Shown: in pieces, positions 1-8,276 of the stretch | Position numbering within the stretch: the stretch's first letter is position 1 | How the letters are laid out: every line of letters starts with the position of its first letter | Source of the DNA: Streptomyces griseus subsp. griseus | GTDB lineage: Bacteria > Actinomycetota > Actinomycetes > Streptomycetales > Streptomycetaceae | NCBI RefSeq assembly: GCF_003610995.1 | Contig: NZ_CP032543.1 | Span: 496,001 to 560,000 of the forward strand | Length of the DNA stretch: 64,000 nt | Reading direction: 5' to 3' | Program-made: the position numbers and the translations under genes | Notes under the pieces: model-generated | Database searches by the model: none | Seen by the model: only the letters and a program-made list of their open reading frames with translations | What the model was told of the DNA's origin: nothing

Positions 1-118
1 CGCGGCTGGAGTCGCCGCGGTAGGCGGACTCGATGAGCGCCACCAGCGCGGGCGCGTCCGCGTCGGTCGCGTCGCGGAAGGTCAGGCGGGCCGAGCCGGG
101 GGGCGTGGCGGTGTCCAT
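1..118 (-). CDS. GNAT family N-acetyltransferase, N-terminal part only
   Basis: The first 39 residues of a GNAT-type acetyltransferase run off the left edge. After a short leader the protein reads LTFRDATDADAPALVALIES followed by AYRGDSSR. This matches the usual GNAT beta1-alpha1 opening, in which an R-x-A-T-x-x-D-A segment precedes an ALVALIESAYRG helix. The start is an ATG read leftward from 118. Substrate cannot be told, since the acetyl-CoA-binding motif lies outside the window. It is divergent from the DUF5134 gene, with about 230 bp of shared upstream DNA. Confidence 0.75.
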   Translation of the reverse strand, partial: MDTATPPGSARLTFRDATDADAPALVALIESAYRGDSSR

Positions 119-290
119 GGTGGAACGCTCCGTTCTCTGCTGTTTCTCTGCTGCTCTCCACGTGCCGTGCACGCGTGCGGGTCGAGAGTAACGCGACCCG
201 GAGCGCCCCTTCCGGGCCCCGGCGCACCCCCTTCACGCCCCTGCGCGCCGGGTTCGACGGACCGCGCTCGGGCATCGACTACAGCGGTGC

Positions 291-330
291 CGTACGTCGC
301 TCCACGGCGCCGTACGTCCGGCTGTACGTC
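291..330. repeat. Three spaced copies of a GTACGTC motif upstream of the DUF5134 gene
   Basis: GTACGTC occurs at about 292, 312 and 324, within 60 bp of the GTG start of the DUF5134 gene. The first two copies sit in a longer shared GCCGTACGTC. This could be a regulator site, or simply the frequent Streptomyces CGTACG codon pair in non-coding DNA. Nothing identifies a binding protein. Confidence 0.3.
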
Positions 331-348
331 CGAGGGGGGAGGTTCGCC

Positions 349-969
349 GTGCACGGAGGGGTCCTGGCCGGCTGGCTGATGGTGGCGTTGTGCGCGGTGA
401 GCGGCGCCTACTGCCTGCTGCGCACCCGCACCGGCACCCCGCGGGAACGGCGGACCGCGGGCGGTGAGGCGCTGATGGGGTTCGGCATGGCGGCGATGGC
501 CTTGCCCGCGGCGGTCCTGACGCTCCCGGAGGGGACCTGGGCGGTGTACGGCGTGGTGTTCGGCGCCGCCGCGCTGCAAGCGCTCCGGTCGGCCCGGCGC
601 GGCGCCCACCATCTGCACCACCTGATCGGTTCGCTGGCGATGGTCTACATGGCCGTGGCGATGGCCCCGGGGGCGGCGGGCGCGGGCGGCCATGCCGGGC
701 ACGGGGCGGCGGCCGGGGCGGGGGGCGTCCCGCTGCTGACGGGGGCGCTCCTCGCCTACTACGCGCTGTATGTGCTGCGCTCCGCCGGACATCTCATTCC
801 GGCGGGCACGGGCGTGGCGAGCTTCGCGGGCAGCACGGCGGAAGGGGTCGTACGCGGCGGTGGGGGCGGCGCCATGGGCGGCGCGGCGGCGGGCGGGGGA
901 AACGAGCTGACGACGGCCTGCCGTCTGACCATGGGCATCGCCATGTTCGCCATGCTTCTCACTCTGTGA
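349..969 (+). CDS. DUF5134 domain multi-pass membrane protein
   Basis: A 206-residue hydrophobic protein resembling actinobacterial DUF5134 proteins. About five to six membrane helices alternate with short loops. A histidine-rich stretch HHLHHLIG is followed by a helix with MVYMAVAM, and a glycine/alanine-rich loop containing HAGHG comes next; such histidine and methionine clusters are typical of the family and hint at metal contact, though no function is established. I chose the GTG at 349 because GGGGGGAG lies a few bases upstream and it starts directly with a membrane helix. The longer frame from 175 adds 58 low-complexity residues. Confidence 0.7.
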   Translation: MHGGVLAGWLMVALCAVSGAYCLLRTRTGTPRERRTAGGEALMGFGMAAMALPAAVLTLPEGTWAVYGVVFGAAALQALRSARRGAHHLHHLIGSLAMVYMAVAMAPGAAGAGGHAGHGAAAGAGGVPLLTGALLAYYALYVLRSAGHLIPAGTGVASFAGSTAEGVVRGGGGGAMGGAAAGGGNELTTACRLTMGIAMFAMLLTL

Positions 970-1066
970 GACAGATCGCGAGACAGAGCCCTTCCAAACC
1001 GTGGTCTACGTCACTTGCCGGGCACAGCCGTACCCGTGGATCGCCCGCCCCTCATAGGCTGACGCC

Positions 1067-2002
1067 ATGCTGGTCTCCCTCGCGCTGCTGCTGCTCGGTG
1101 CACTGACCGCTCTGGTGACCCCGCGCCTGATGGCCCGGGCCCGGTGGCCGGAGCGGGAACCGGTGGTGGCTCTGTGGGTGTGGCAGTGCGTGGTGGCCGG
1201 GGTGCTCATGTCGTTCGCGCTCTCCATGGTCCTCAGTGCGGCCGCCGCCTGGCAGGCGGTACGCGGCCATGTATTCGCCCCCGCACCGCATGCCGTGGTC
1301 GAGGCGTACGCCCTGGCCGCGTACGGCCCCTGGTCGGCGGTGATCGCGGTGCTGCTGGCGCTGGGGGGCCTGTGGAGCGGCGCGATGCTCCTGCGGGAGG
1401 TCGGGCGGGCGCGGCGCCGCCGCAGGCAGCGCCGGGCGGAGCTGCTGGTCCGCTCCCCCCTGATGCCGGGCGAGGAGCCCGGTCCCGACCGGCTCGTGGT
1501 GCTGGAGGGCGAGCGCCCGGACGCCTGGTGGCTGCCCGGTGCGGCGCCCCAACTGGTCATCACCACCGCCGCTCTCGGGCGGTTGAAGGGCCGTCAGCTG
1601 GATGCCGTGCTCGCCCACGAGCAGGGCCACGCACGGGCCCGCCACGACTGGCTGCTGCACTGCTCGTCGGCGCTGGCCATCGGCTTTCCGCAGATCCCGG
1701 TGTTCGCCGCGTTCCGCGACGAGATGCACCGGCTGGTGGAGCTGGCCGCCGATGACGTGGCCTCCCGCCGCTTCGGCCGGCTGACGACCGCGCTCGCCCT
1801 GGTCGGCCTCAACGAGGACCGTGGGGTCTTCGGCCCCTGCCCCACCCCGGACGCCCAAGTGCCGCTGCGCGTCAACCGGTTGCTGGCCCCGGTCGACCGG
1901 CTGACGGCGGGCCGCCGACTGCGCCTGACGGCTGCGGCCGCGCTGGTCCCGGTCGTCCCGCTCGTGGTGGCCTTCGTCCCGGGGCTGCGCGCGCTGGGCT
2001 GA
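1067..2002 (+). CDS. M56-family membrane zinc metallopeptidase
   Basis: A 311-residue integral membrane protein of the BlaR1/HtpX-like M56 group. Helices near residues 1-20, 40-65 and 85-110 precede a cytoplasmic segment with the zinc motif HEQGH inside VLAHEQGHARARHDW. Further on, ELAADDVASRRFG supplies the third-ligand region, and a final helix lies near the C-terminus. M56 proteins cleave membrane or regulator substrates and often act with a BlaI-type repressor. No such repressor adjoins this copy, unlike the second M56 gene at 29112-30050, so its partner is unknown. Confidence 0.85.
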   Translation: MLVSLALLLLGALTALVTPRLMARARWPEREPVVALWVWQCVVAGVLMSFALSMVLSAAAAWQAVRGHVFAPAPHAVVEAYALAAYGPWSAVIAVLLALGGLWSGAMLLREVGRARRRRRQRRAELLVRSPLMPGEEPGPDRLVVLEGERPDAWWLPGAAPQLVITTAALGRLKGRQLDAVLAHEQGHARARHDWLLHCSSALAIGFPQIPVFAAFRDEMHRLVELAADDVASRRFGRLTTALALVGLNEDRGVFGPCPTPDAQVPLRVNRLLAPVDRLTAGRRLRLTAAAALVPVVPLVVAFVPGLRALG

Positions 2003-2006
2003 CCAG

Positions 2007-2125
2007 GGGGCCGCGCGGCCAGGCCGGCCGTGCCGCCATGGGCGCGCGCCCGGGTCCGCCATCAGGTCCGGGGCCGCGCGGCCGGGTCGGCCGTGCCGCC
2101 TTCGACGCGCGCCCGGGTCCGCCAT
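2007..2125. repeat. Two tandem copies of a 56-bp GC-rich unit (63-bp period)
   Basis: Units at 2007-2062 and 2070-2125 share GGGGCCGCGCGGCC at the left end, GGCCGTGCCGCC in the middle and GCGCGCCCGGGTCCGCCAT at the right end, with only a few mismatches. The repeat fills the gap between the M56 and PAP2 genes. Each unit contains the palindrome GGCCGCGCGGCC, so it could fold as RNA and act as a terminator or processing site. No function is shown. Confidence 0.7.
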
Positions 2126-2229
2126 GCGGCCCTGGCCTTCGCCCTCCCGGCGCCCCCGGTCCGACACGCCCCGTGGAACTCCGCGCTCCGCGCTGGCCTC
2201 GCCGTGGTCGCGTCCGCGAGGATCGCCCC

Positions 2230-2922
2230 ATGTACTCCCCCCACACCATCCGGCCGACCGCCTCCCCACGCCCGGTGGCCGCCCTGGCAGCGGGAACCGC
2301 GGGCACCGCCCTGTTCGTGGTGCTGCTCGCCCTGGTCGCGGCGCAGTGGCAGCCCCTGATCTCCCTGGACCGTGCGGTCGCCGAGAGCCTGCACCGGCAC
2401 GCGGTGGGCGACCCGGGGCTGGTCCGGGTCAACCGGGTGCTGACGGACTGGTTCTGGGACCCATGGACGATGCGGGCCCTGGTCGCGGCGGCCGTGATCG
2501 CCCTGTGGTGGCACGGCGCGCGGCTGCTCGCCCTCTGGGTGGCCGCGGCCAGTCTGCTCGGCTCTCTCCTCCAGCAGGGGCTGAAGGCCGCCGTGAACCG
2601 CGAGCGCCCCCGCTGGCCCGACCCGGTGGACACAGCACACTTCGCGGCCTTCCCCTCCGGGCACGTCATGACGGCCGCGGTGAGCTGCGGGCTGCTCCTG
2701 TGGCTGCTGCGGCTGTACGGGGCGGGCCTGGCGCTCTGGGCCGGTGCGGTGGCCGTGGCGGTGGTCTCGGTGATCGGGGTGGCGGTGACCCGGGTCTACC
2801 TGGGGGTGCACTGGCTGACCGATGTGGTGGGCGGGGTGCTGCTGGGGGTGGCGGTGGTGGCGTTCACCGTCGCCGGATACGCCCGGAGCGCGGCCCGGCG
2901 GGCTCGGGAGCCCGGAGTGTGA
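2230..2922 (+). CDS. PAP2-family phosphatase (membrane lipid phosphatase)
   Basis: A 230-residue PAP2 superfamily protein. The three family signatures appear in order: KAAVNRERPRW (K-x6-R-P), FPSGHVMTA (PSGH) and RVYLGVHWLTDVVGG (S/R-x5-H-x3-D). These form the phosphate-binding and phosphohistidine site. Six membrane helices are predicted, with the active site facing outward. Likely substrates are undecaprenyl pyrophosphate or phosphatidic-acid-like lipids; the sequence cannot separate these. The ATG at 2230 has GAGGATCG upstream. Longer frames would read through the tandem repeats and are unlikely. Confidence 0.9.
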   Translation: MYSPHTIRPTASPRPVAALAAGTAGTALFVVLLALVAAQWQPLISLDRAVAESLHRHAVGDPGLVRVNRVLTDWFWDPWTMRALVAAAVIALWWHGARLLALWVAAASLLGSLLQQGLKAAVNRERPRWPDPVDTAHFAAFPSGHVMTAAVSCGLLLWLLRLYGAGLALWAGAVAVAVVSVIGVAVTRVYLGVHWLTDVVGGVLLGVAVVAFTVAGYARSAARRAREPGV

Positions 2923-2924
2923 CC

Positions 2925-2967
2925 GATATCCCGTCCCGAACACCCGCTGTGTGAGGGATATCCCGTC
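2925..2967. repeat. Direct repeat GATATCCCGTC, 32 bp apart
   Basis: GATATCCCGTC occurs at 2925-2935 and 2957-2967, just after the PAP2 stop and 46-88 bp before the start of a 59-residue ORF. The spacing, about three helical turns, fits a regulator binding the same face of the DNA. No binding protein is identified. Confidence 0.45.
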
Positions 2968-3012
2968 GCGCGAAGGGTCGGATCATCGGATCGGGGCCGT
3001 AGCCTTGTATGC

Positions 3013-3192
3013 ATGTCCCCGATGTCGTCGTCGCCCGTTTCCACGCGCTCCGCCACAGAGATCAACGCGGCCATCCGCGGCCTGTGGCAGCGCTCGGGCG
3101 GCTACCTGTCCCCGCAGGACGAGGCGGAGTACCAGCGGCTGCTCGTGGAGTGGGCCGCCGCGACCGGCGGCAACGCCCGTACCCCCGCCTGA
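3013..3192 (+). CDS. Small hypothetical protein (59 aa)
   Basis: A short ORF encodes a soluble, helix-forming protein: a serine-rich start, then EINAAIRGLWQRSGGYLSP and QDEAEYQRLLVEWAAAT. Codon use has the strong G/C third-position bias of real Streptomyces genes, and the amphipathic helices with Trp and Tyr look selected. There is no clear Shine-Dalgarno before the ATG at 3013, so it may be translated from a leaderless transcript. I do not recognise a named family and infer no function. Confidence 0.6.
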   Translation: MSPMSSSPVSTRSATEINAAIRGLWQRSGGYLSPQDEAEYQRLLVEWAAATGGNARTPA

Positions 3193-3416
3193 GCCCCGGA
3201 CCGGCCCCGGCCCGGGAAACACACCTGACTCCGGCGATCCCCCGCGTCGCCGGATCCAGGCGCGGCATACAGCATGTCCCGGCCCGGCTCATCGGTCAAT
3301 GAACAGCCCGCGCCCCGCATACGCACGGGGGCCGGCGACCACCGGGCGGTTCTTCCCACCCGGCGGACGCCGGCCCTGTCGGTGCGGGACGGAGCGAGCC
3401 CCCTCCTGCCGCTGGA

Positions 3417-4910
3417 TCAGCGGGCGAAGTAGTCCGGCTGCGTCTGCACGTTGAGCTGGTCCATCTTGACCCGCTCCGCCGGGTCGGTGCGCCGGTCGGT
3501 CAGCTTCAGCACGTCGAAGCCCTTGGCGATGTCGCTGGAGTAGATGTGCCCGTTGTAGTAGTAGGCCGACCAGGGGCCGGCGGTGGTGACCTGGTCGAGG
3601 GTGACCGGGCCGCGCTCGAAGAAGGCGATCTCCTTCGGCTTGGCCGAGTCGGTGAAGTCCCAGACCGAGATGCCGCCCTGGTACCAGGCCTGGACCATCA
3701 GGTCGCGGCCCTTCACCGGGATGATCGATCCGTTGTGGGCGACGCAGACCTCGACGTCGGCCTGGTGGCGGTCGATCTTGAAGTAGCTGCGGAAGACCAG
3801 CTTGCGCTGGTCGCCCTTGCCCACGATGTCGTAGATGCCGTCGGCACCCCGCTTGGGGCCGATCTGCTCGTTGCAGGTGGCCGCGCCACCGCCGCCGAGC
3901 TCGTCGGTGAAGACGACCTTGCTCGCGCCCTGGTTGAAGGTGGCCGAGTGCCAGAACGCGAAGTTCACGTTGTCCTGGACCCGGTCGATGATCTTCGGGC
4001 GCTCCGGGTTCTTGATGGAGAACAGCAGGCCGTCACCCATGCAGGCACCGGCGGCCAGGTCCTTGGAGGGCAGGACCGTGATGTCGTGGCAGCCCGTCGT
4101 CTTGGAGACGCCCGGGTTCTCGGGCGCACCCGGATTGCCGCCGTCCGGGAACAGGTTCGTGAAGTTCACGAGCTTGGCCTTGTGAGGCGCCTTCAGCGGC
4201 ACCTTGACGATGGAGATCCCGTCGTGCGGCGGCTGGCAGTCGGGGAACGCCTCGCTCGGCGAGTACGAGGAGACGTAGATGTAGATGTTCTTCTTGCCGT
4301 CCGGCACGAGGGTGTGGGTGTGCGAGCCGCAGGCGGTCTCGACAGCCGCGATGTACCGGGGGTGGCGCTTGTTGCTGATGTCGAAGATCTTCATGCCCTC
4401 CCAGGAGGACTTCTCCGTGGCGGGCTGGGTGGTGCTGGAGCAGGAGTCGTCGCTGCGTGAGGAGTCGGTCGACAGGAACAGCAGGTTCCCGGAGACCGAG
4501 ATGTCGTTCTGCGAGCCGGGGCAGAGGACCTCGGTGACCGTCTTCGGCTTCTTCGGATTGCTGATGTCGTAGATGACGAAGCCGTCGTAGTTGCCGACGT
4601 AGGCGTACTTGCCCTGGAAGGCGAGGTCCGTGTTGGTGCCCTTCAGGGCGCCCTTCGGGGCGTTCGTCAGGTGCTTGATGTTGGAGCTGTGGACGATCTC
4701 GTCCACGCCGGGTATGTCGCCGCCGCGGATCGCCGCGCGGGCCTCCGCCTGCTGACTGGTGGTCACGGAGCCGCGCTGGAGCGGGGCGTCGCCCGGATCG
4801 GGCGTCGCCGCTGCGGGTGCGGCGGTCAGCAGCGCGGCGAAGAGCCCGGCCGCGGCTGCTGCCACGCCCAGACGTCTGCGCCGCACGCGGGTGGTGTGCA
4901 ACGAGATCAC
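3417..4910 (-). CDS. Secreted LVIVD-repeat (beta-propeller) protein
   Basis: A 497-residue exported protein. The N-terminus has VRRRRLG followed by a hydrophobic alanine-rich core and an AxA-type cleavage site near residue 35. The mature part carries repeated LVIVD-type blades such as FVIYDISNPKKPKTV, MKIFDISNKRHPRYI and ISVWDFTDSAKPKEI, which build a propeller of unknown function. Cysteine pairs in the mature chain suggest extracellular disulfides. It is divergent from a DUF305 lipoprotein gene across an AT-rich gap, so the two may share a promoter region and act together at the cell surface. Confidence 0.85.
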   Translation of the reverse strand: MISLHTTRVRRRRLGVAAAAAGLFAALLTAAPAAATPDPGDAPLQRGSVTTSQQAEARAAIRGGDIPGVDEIVHSSNIKHLTNAPKGALKGTNTDLAFQGKYAYVGNYDGFVIYDISNPKKPKTVTEVLCPGSQNDISVSGNLLFLSTDSSRSDDSCSSTTQPATEKSSWEGMKIFDISNKRHPRYIAAVETACGSHTHTLVPDGKKNIYIYVSSYSPSEAFPDCQPPHDGISIVKVPLKAPHKAKLVNFTNLFPDGGNPGAPENPGVSKTTGCHDITVLPSKDLAAGACMGDGLLFSIKNPERPKIIDRVQDNVNFAFWHSATFNQGASKVVFTDELGGGGAATCNEQIGPKRGADGIYDIVGKGDQRKLVFRSYFKIDRHQADVEVCVAHNGSIIPVKGRDLMVQAWYQGGISVWDFTDSAKPKEIAFFERGPVTLDQVTTAGPWSAYYYNGHIYSSDIAKGFDVLKLTDRRTDPAERVKMDQLNVQTQPDYFAR

Positions 4911-5088
4911 TGCGTCCTCCCTTGTATCCGTCCGGGGTTCGAACGGTTCACGGACTCCGGCAGTATCGTCTCTCTCATGTACACATCAATAGATGGCAAC
5001 AGAGACGTAATGAAGTTTTCGATCTTCGCCCCCGCGTGAGCGTGCTAGGAACGGTGTGCAACACCCCCACGTGGCACAGGAGGTCGCC

Positions 5089-5757
5089 GTGCTGAACCAC
5101 CGTCCGCCCACGCGTCCGCGCGCAACCGCCCTGGCGGCAGCGGCGGTAGCCGCCGTACTCGCCCTCGGCGGCTGCGACGGAGACGGCGGCGATACGAAAC
5201 CGGCCGCGGGCAAGGACGCGGGTCCGGGCGTGGTGGCCCCCGGCAGACCGGGCGAGCCCGCCCGGACGCTCACCGCCGAGGAGGCGGCGAAGGAGGCGAG
5301 CAGGGACACCGCGAACTCCGCCGACTTCCGTTACGCGCAGATGATGATCGAGCACCACGCGCAGGCGCTCGTGATGACCGGACTCGTACCGGACCGGGCC
5401 TCGTCCACGCCGGTGAAGAGGCTCGCCGAGCGCATATCGGCAGCCCAGGGGCCGGAGATCGGCGCGATGGAAGGTTGGCTGAAAAGGAACGGTGGCGAGG
5501 ACCGCAAACAACCCCACGACCATGGCGGGATGCCCGGTATGGCGACCGAGGCCCAGCTCAAGGAGTTGCGCGCGGCGAAGGGCAAGGCCTTCGACCAGCT
5601 CTTCCTGGAGCTGATGATCACCCACCACCAGGGGGCGATCACCATGGCCACGGAGGCGCTCTCCGAGGGGAACGACGTGTTCGTCGAAGAGATGGCGAGC
5701 GATGTCGTCGCCCAGCAGACGGTGGAGATCAACCGGATGCGCGCGATGATGACGTGA
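5089..5757 (+). CDS. DUF305 domain lipoprotein
   Basis: A 222-residue lipoprotein with an Arg-rich start, a hydrophobic helix and the lipobox LGGC (Cys29). The DUF305 domain, related to the ferritin-like fold, has its two hallmark motifs MMIEHHAQALVMT and LMITHHQGAITMA; the His-His and Met residues suggest copper or other metal binding. A middle HDHGGMPGM loop is also metal-like. The GTG at 5089 was chosen because AGGAGG lies 6 bp upstream. Divergent from the secreted LVIVD protein. Confidence 0.88.
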   Translation: MLNHRPPTRPRATALAAAAVAAVLALGGCDGDGGDTKPAAGKDAGPGVVAPGRPGEPARTLTAEEAAKEASRDTANSADFRYAQMMIEHHAQALVMTGLVPDRASSTPVKRLAERISAAQGPEIGAMEGWLKRNGGEDRKQPHDHGGMPGMATEAQLKELRAAKGKAFDQLFLELMITHHQGAITMATEALSEGNDVFVEEMASDVVAQQTVEINRMRAMMT

Positions 5758-5854
5758 CGCCCGGCGCGGCCCGCCTGGCCGTGCCCCGGTCGCGGGCGTT
5801 CCGCGTCCCGGCCGTCGGTGCGATGCCGGAAGCACTCTCCGGGAAGAGGTGCGC

Positions 5855-6380
5855 CCTGCTCCGTGTCACCGTCGTCGGTTCCGGACCCAGCGGGGTCCAC
5901 ACCGCTCAGGCCTTGCTGAAACCAGTCGCCCGTGTGTACGAGGACGCGGCGGCCCAGCTCGTGCTGCGGGCCGCCGGCTACCGCGGGGTGGAGCTGCCCG
6001 GCCCGCCCTTCGACCCGGTGCGCGGGACGGTGACGCACGCGGCGGGGCGGGTGCCCTCGCCCGGTGAGTATGTGGCGGGGTGGATCAAGCGGGGCCGACC
6101 GGGGTGATCGGTTCGAACCGGTCCTGCGCCAAGGAGACCGTCGCCTCGCTGATCGAGGACGCGCCGCTGCTCGCCCGGCGGCCGGCCGCCGAGGAGCCGC
6201 CGGCGGTGCTGCGGGCGTGGGGGCTGCGGCCGGTGGAGGTGGGACGGCCGGCTGTCGACAGAGCGCGCGGAGGAGGCTCCGGGGCGTTCGCTGGGGCGGG
6301 CACCGACGAAGATCCCCGGCTGGCAGGGGCTGCTGGCGGCAGCGCGCGGCGAGGGTGGCCGAGACCCCGCCGCGTCACTC
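5855..6380 (+). pseudogene. Decayed FprA-like ferredoxin/adrenodoxin NADP reductase
   Basis: The remains of an FAD/NADP reductase of the adrenodoxin-reductase family. The start reads VTVVGSGPSGVHTAQALL, the FAD-binding GxGxxG, but then jumps to RAAGYRGVELPGPPFD, which in the family lies near residue 320, so some 300 codons are missing. The C-terminal part then continues through GEYVAGWIKRG, shifts frame near 6095 to GVIGSNRSCAKETVASL, and shifts back near 6265 to IPGWQGLLAAARGEGG. A large deletion plus two frameshifts makes a non-functional relic. It ends against the methyltransferase stop. Confidence 0.8.
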
Positions 6381-7103
6381 CCGGGTGGCCACCACCAGGC
6401 GGGCGCGCGGGGAGCCGTCGGGGCGCTGCCCCAGGTCGGCCAGGGCCATCAGCCGCACACTGAACCCCGCGTCGGTGAGGTCGTCCAGGACGTCGGAGAG
6501 CCGGAACGTGCGGTAGTACATGATGAACTTCGGGCGCCACAGGGCGTTGCGCACCCGCATCACCGCATCGAAACCGAGGAACGACCAGTAGGCGCGCGAC
6601 CCCACGGCCGGCGGGGCGCCGATCGGGAAGACGAACCGGCCGCCCGGCCGGAGCGACCCGTACACCTCGGCGAAGAGCCCGAAGCGGTCCGCGGGCAGGA
6701 AATGGCCGAACGCGCCGATGCTCAGGGCCAGATCGAAGGCGGGGGCGAAAGGGAGTGCCAGGGCGTCCGCCCGTACCCAGTCGACCGCCGGTCCGCCCTC
6801 CATCGGCGGCAGCGCCGCACGGGCCTCGGCGAGCATGCCCGCGCTGAAGTCGACCCCGGCCACCCGCTCCCGGCACACCTGCCGCAGGACGCCCACACCG
6901 GCGCCGGTCCCGCAGCAGACGTCGAGGCCGGTGCCGAAGGGGCCGAGCCGCTCCAGGGCGCGGGTGACGCTGTCGAGGACGTGGTCCGGGGTCCGGTAGG
7001 GCGTGTGGTCGAACTTCGGGGCGAGGAGGTCGTATCCGCGCTCGGTCGACGAGAGCGCCTGGACGGCCAGTTCGCGGAGGGTGGGGCCCTGTTTGGTGAA
7101 CAT
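6375..7103 (-). CDS. Class I SAM-dependent methyltransferase
   Basis: A 242-residue soluble methyltransferase. Motif I is GLDVCCGTGAGVGVL, followed by VAGVDFSAGMLAEARA (motif II with the acidic ribose-binding residue), WVRADALALPF and SLRPGGRFVFPIG. This is the UbiE/Methyltransf_11 layout. An N-terminal helix YDLLAPKFDHTPYRTPDHV resembles small-molecule methyltransferases; the substrate is not predictable. The ATG at 7103 was preferred over an upstream start at 7274 that adds 57 low-complexity residues overlapping the promoter region. Confidence 0.8.
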   Translation of the reverse strand: MFTKQGPTLRELAVQALSSTERGYDLLAPKFDHTPYRTPDHVLDSVTRALERLGPFGTGLDVCCGTGAGVGVLRQVCRERVAGVDFSAGMLAEARAALPPMEGGPAVDWVRADALALPFAPAFDLALSIGAFGHFLPADRFGLFAEVYGSLRPGGRFVFPIGAPPAVGSRAYWSFLGFDAVMRVRNALWRPKFIMYYRTFRLSDVLDDLTDAGFSVRLMALADLGQRPDGSPRARLVVATRE

Positions 7104-7194
7104 CGCGGCCAGCCTACCGAGGCGGAAGGCGGGCCGGAGACCGGAGTTGCCCCTCCTGGCTGCACGACAGCGGGCGGACCTGCGGCCCCGGGGT

Positions 7195-7599
7195 TCAGCG
7201 GTTGCCGGGCAGCCGGCGCCGGAGGGTGATCGCGGTGTTGACGTCGTAACTCTGGCTCCAGGTGCGGCCCGCACCGGACCTCCAGGTGACGTGGGCCGTG
7301 GACCCGCCGGTCCGTACGCCGTCCACGGTCATGGCCCGGTCACCGTCCCGTACGTCACCGCGGCGCAGCTCGCCCGCCGGGACGGTGACGGGCCCGTCGG
7401 CGGAGGCGTTCTCCGTCTCCTCGGCCGCCCGGACCAGCGCGGCGGCCAGCTCCCGGGCGGCGGCCGGGGTGCACGACCAGCGCAGCTCGCCCGCCGGGGG
7501 CGACAGGGTCACGGAGACGCGGGGGTCGGGGCCGGCCTCCCCGGGGACCACCGCCACCGGCACATCGTGACCGTCGGGGTCCGTGATCCCGCTGCCCAT
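7195..7599 (-). CDS. Hypothetical protein (134 aa)
   Basis: A soluble protein with a beta-strand-rich pattern: VSVTLSPPAGELRWSCTP, a helix ARELAAALVRAAEE, then VTVPAGELRRGDVRDGD and STAHVTWRSGAGRTWSQ. The ATG at 7599 has GAGGGAG a few bases upstream; the longer frame to 7899 overlaps the neighbouring GNAT relic and is not used. I do not recognise the family and assign no function. Confidence 0.6.
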   Translation of the reverse strand: MGSGITDPDGHDVPVAVVPGEAGPDPRVSVTLSPPAGELRWSCTPAAARELAAALVRAAEETENASADGPVTVPAGELRRGDVRDGDRAMTVDGVRTGGSTAHVTWRSGAGRTWSQSYDVNTAITLRRRLPGNR

Positions 7600-7708
7600 C
7601 GTCCGCTCCCTCTCGTTCCCGCCTCTACGGTGTGTGCGCCTCCAGCATCCCAGCCGGGCGGCACCCCTCTGACCGGCGGAGCTCGGTCGCGCGGGGCTGG
7701 GGCCGCCC

Positions 7709-8276
7709 GTGGCTTCACGCCCTGTGAACCGCTTGCCGAACCCCTTGCCGCGCACCGACCGCCTCCTGGTCACCCCGTACACGCCCGCCGAAGAGGAGGA
7801 GTTCGTCCCCCTGTTCCAGGACGGCTCGGTCTCCCGGTGGATGGGCGACGGGCCGGCCACCGAGGCCGAGGACCGGCCGCTCTCCGGCCGGATCCTCACC
7901 GAGGTCTACGCCGGGAACCGCTTCGAGGTCTGGGCGGTCGGAGCCGGCGGCGAGTTCGTAGGGCATGCCGAGATCAAGCCGACCGAGGCGTCCGGCGGGC
8001 ACGAGATCATCTACGCGCTCGCCCCGGAGCGTGGGGCCGGGGCCTCGGTACGGAGCTGGCGCTCGCCCTCCTCGGGCACGGGTTCGGCACTCTCGGACCG
8101 AGGGAGGTGCACGCGACCGTGGCCGCCGGGAACACCGCACGGCTGCGGTGCCGGGCCGGATCGGCTTCGTCCATGTCCGGGACATCCAGGAGGACGCCGG
8201 CAGCATCACGGGTCTGCTGACCTGCCCGCGAACGGCCGCGCCCGCCGCCGACGCGGCGCGGGCTCAGACCCGGTAG
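7709..8276 (+). pseudogene. GNAT acetyltransferase broken by two frameshifts
   Basis: The three reading frames carry successive parts of one GNAT enzyme of the RimJ/RimL type. From 7709 the frame gives TDRLLVTPYTPAEEEEFVPL to HEIIYALAPE. Near 8035 it shifts to RGLGTELALALLGHGFGTLG and VHATVAAGNTARL, which include the acetyl-CoA-binding R/G-x-x-G-x-G/A motif. Near 8150 it shifts again to GRIGFVHVRDIQEDAGSITG. All domains are present in order, so either decay is recent or the sequence has errors. It converges on and slightly overlaps the cupin gene. Confidence 0.78.

Noticed and set aside
82..792. Long minus-strand ORF opposite DUF5134
   Set aside because: Arg/Pro/Gly-rich with no domain; it mirrors the real plus-strand gene, as is usual in GC-rich DNA.
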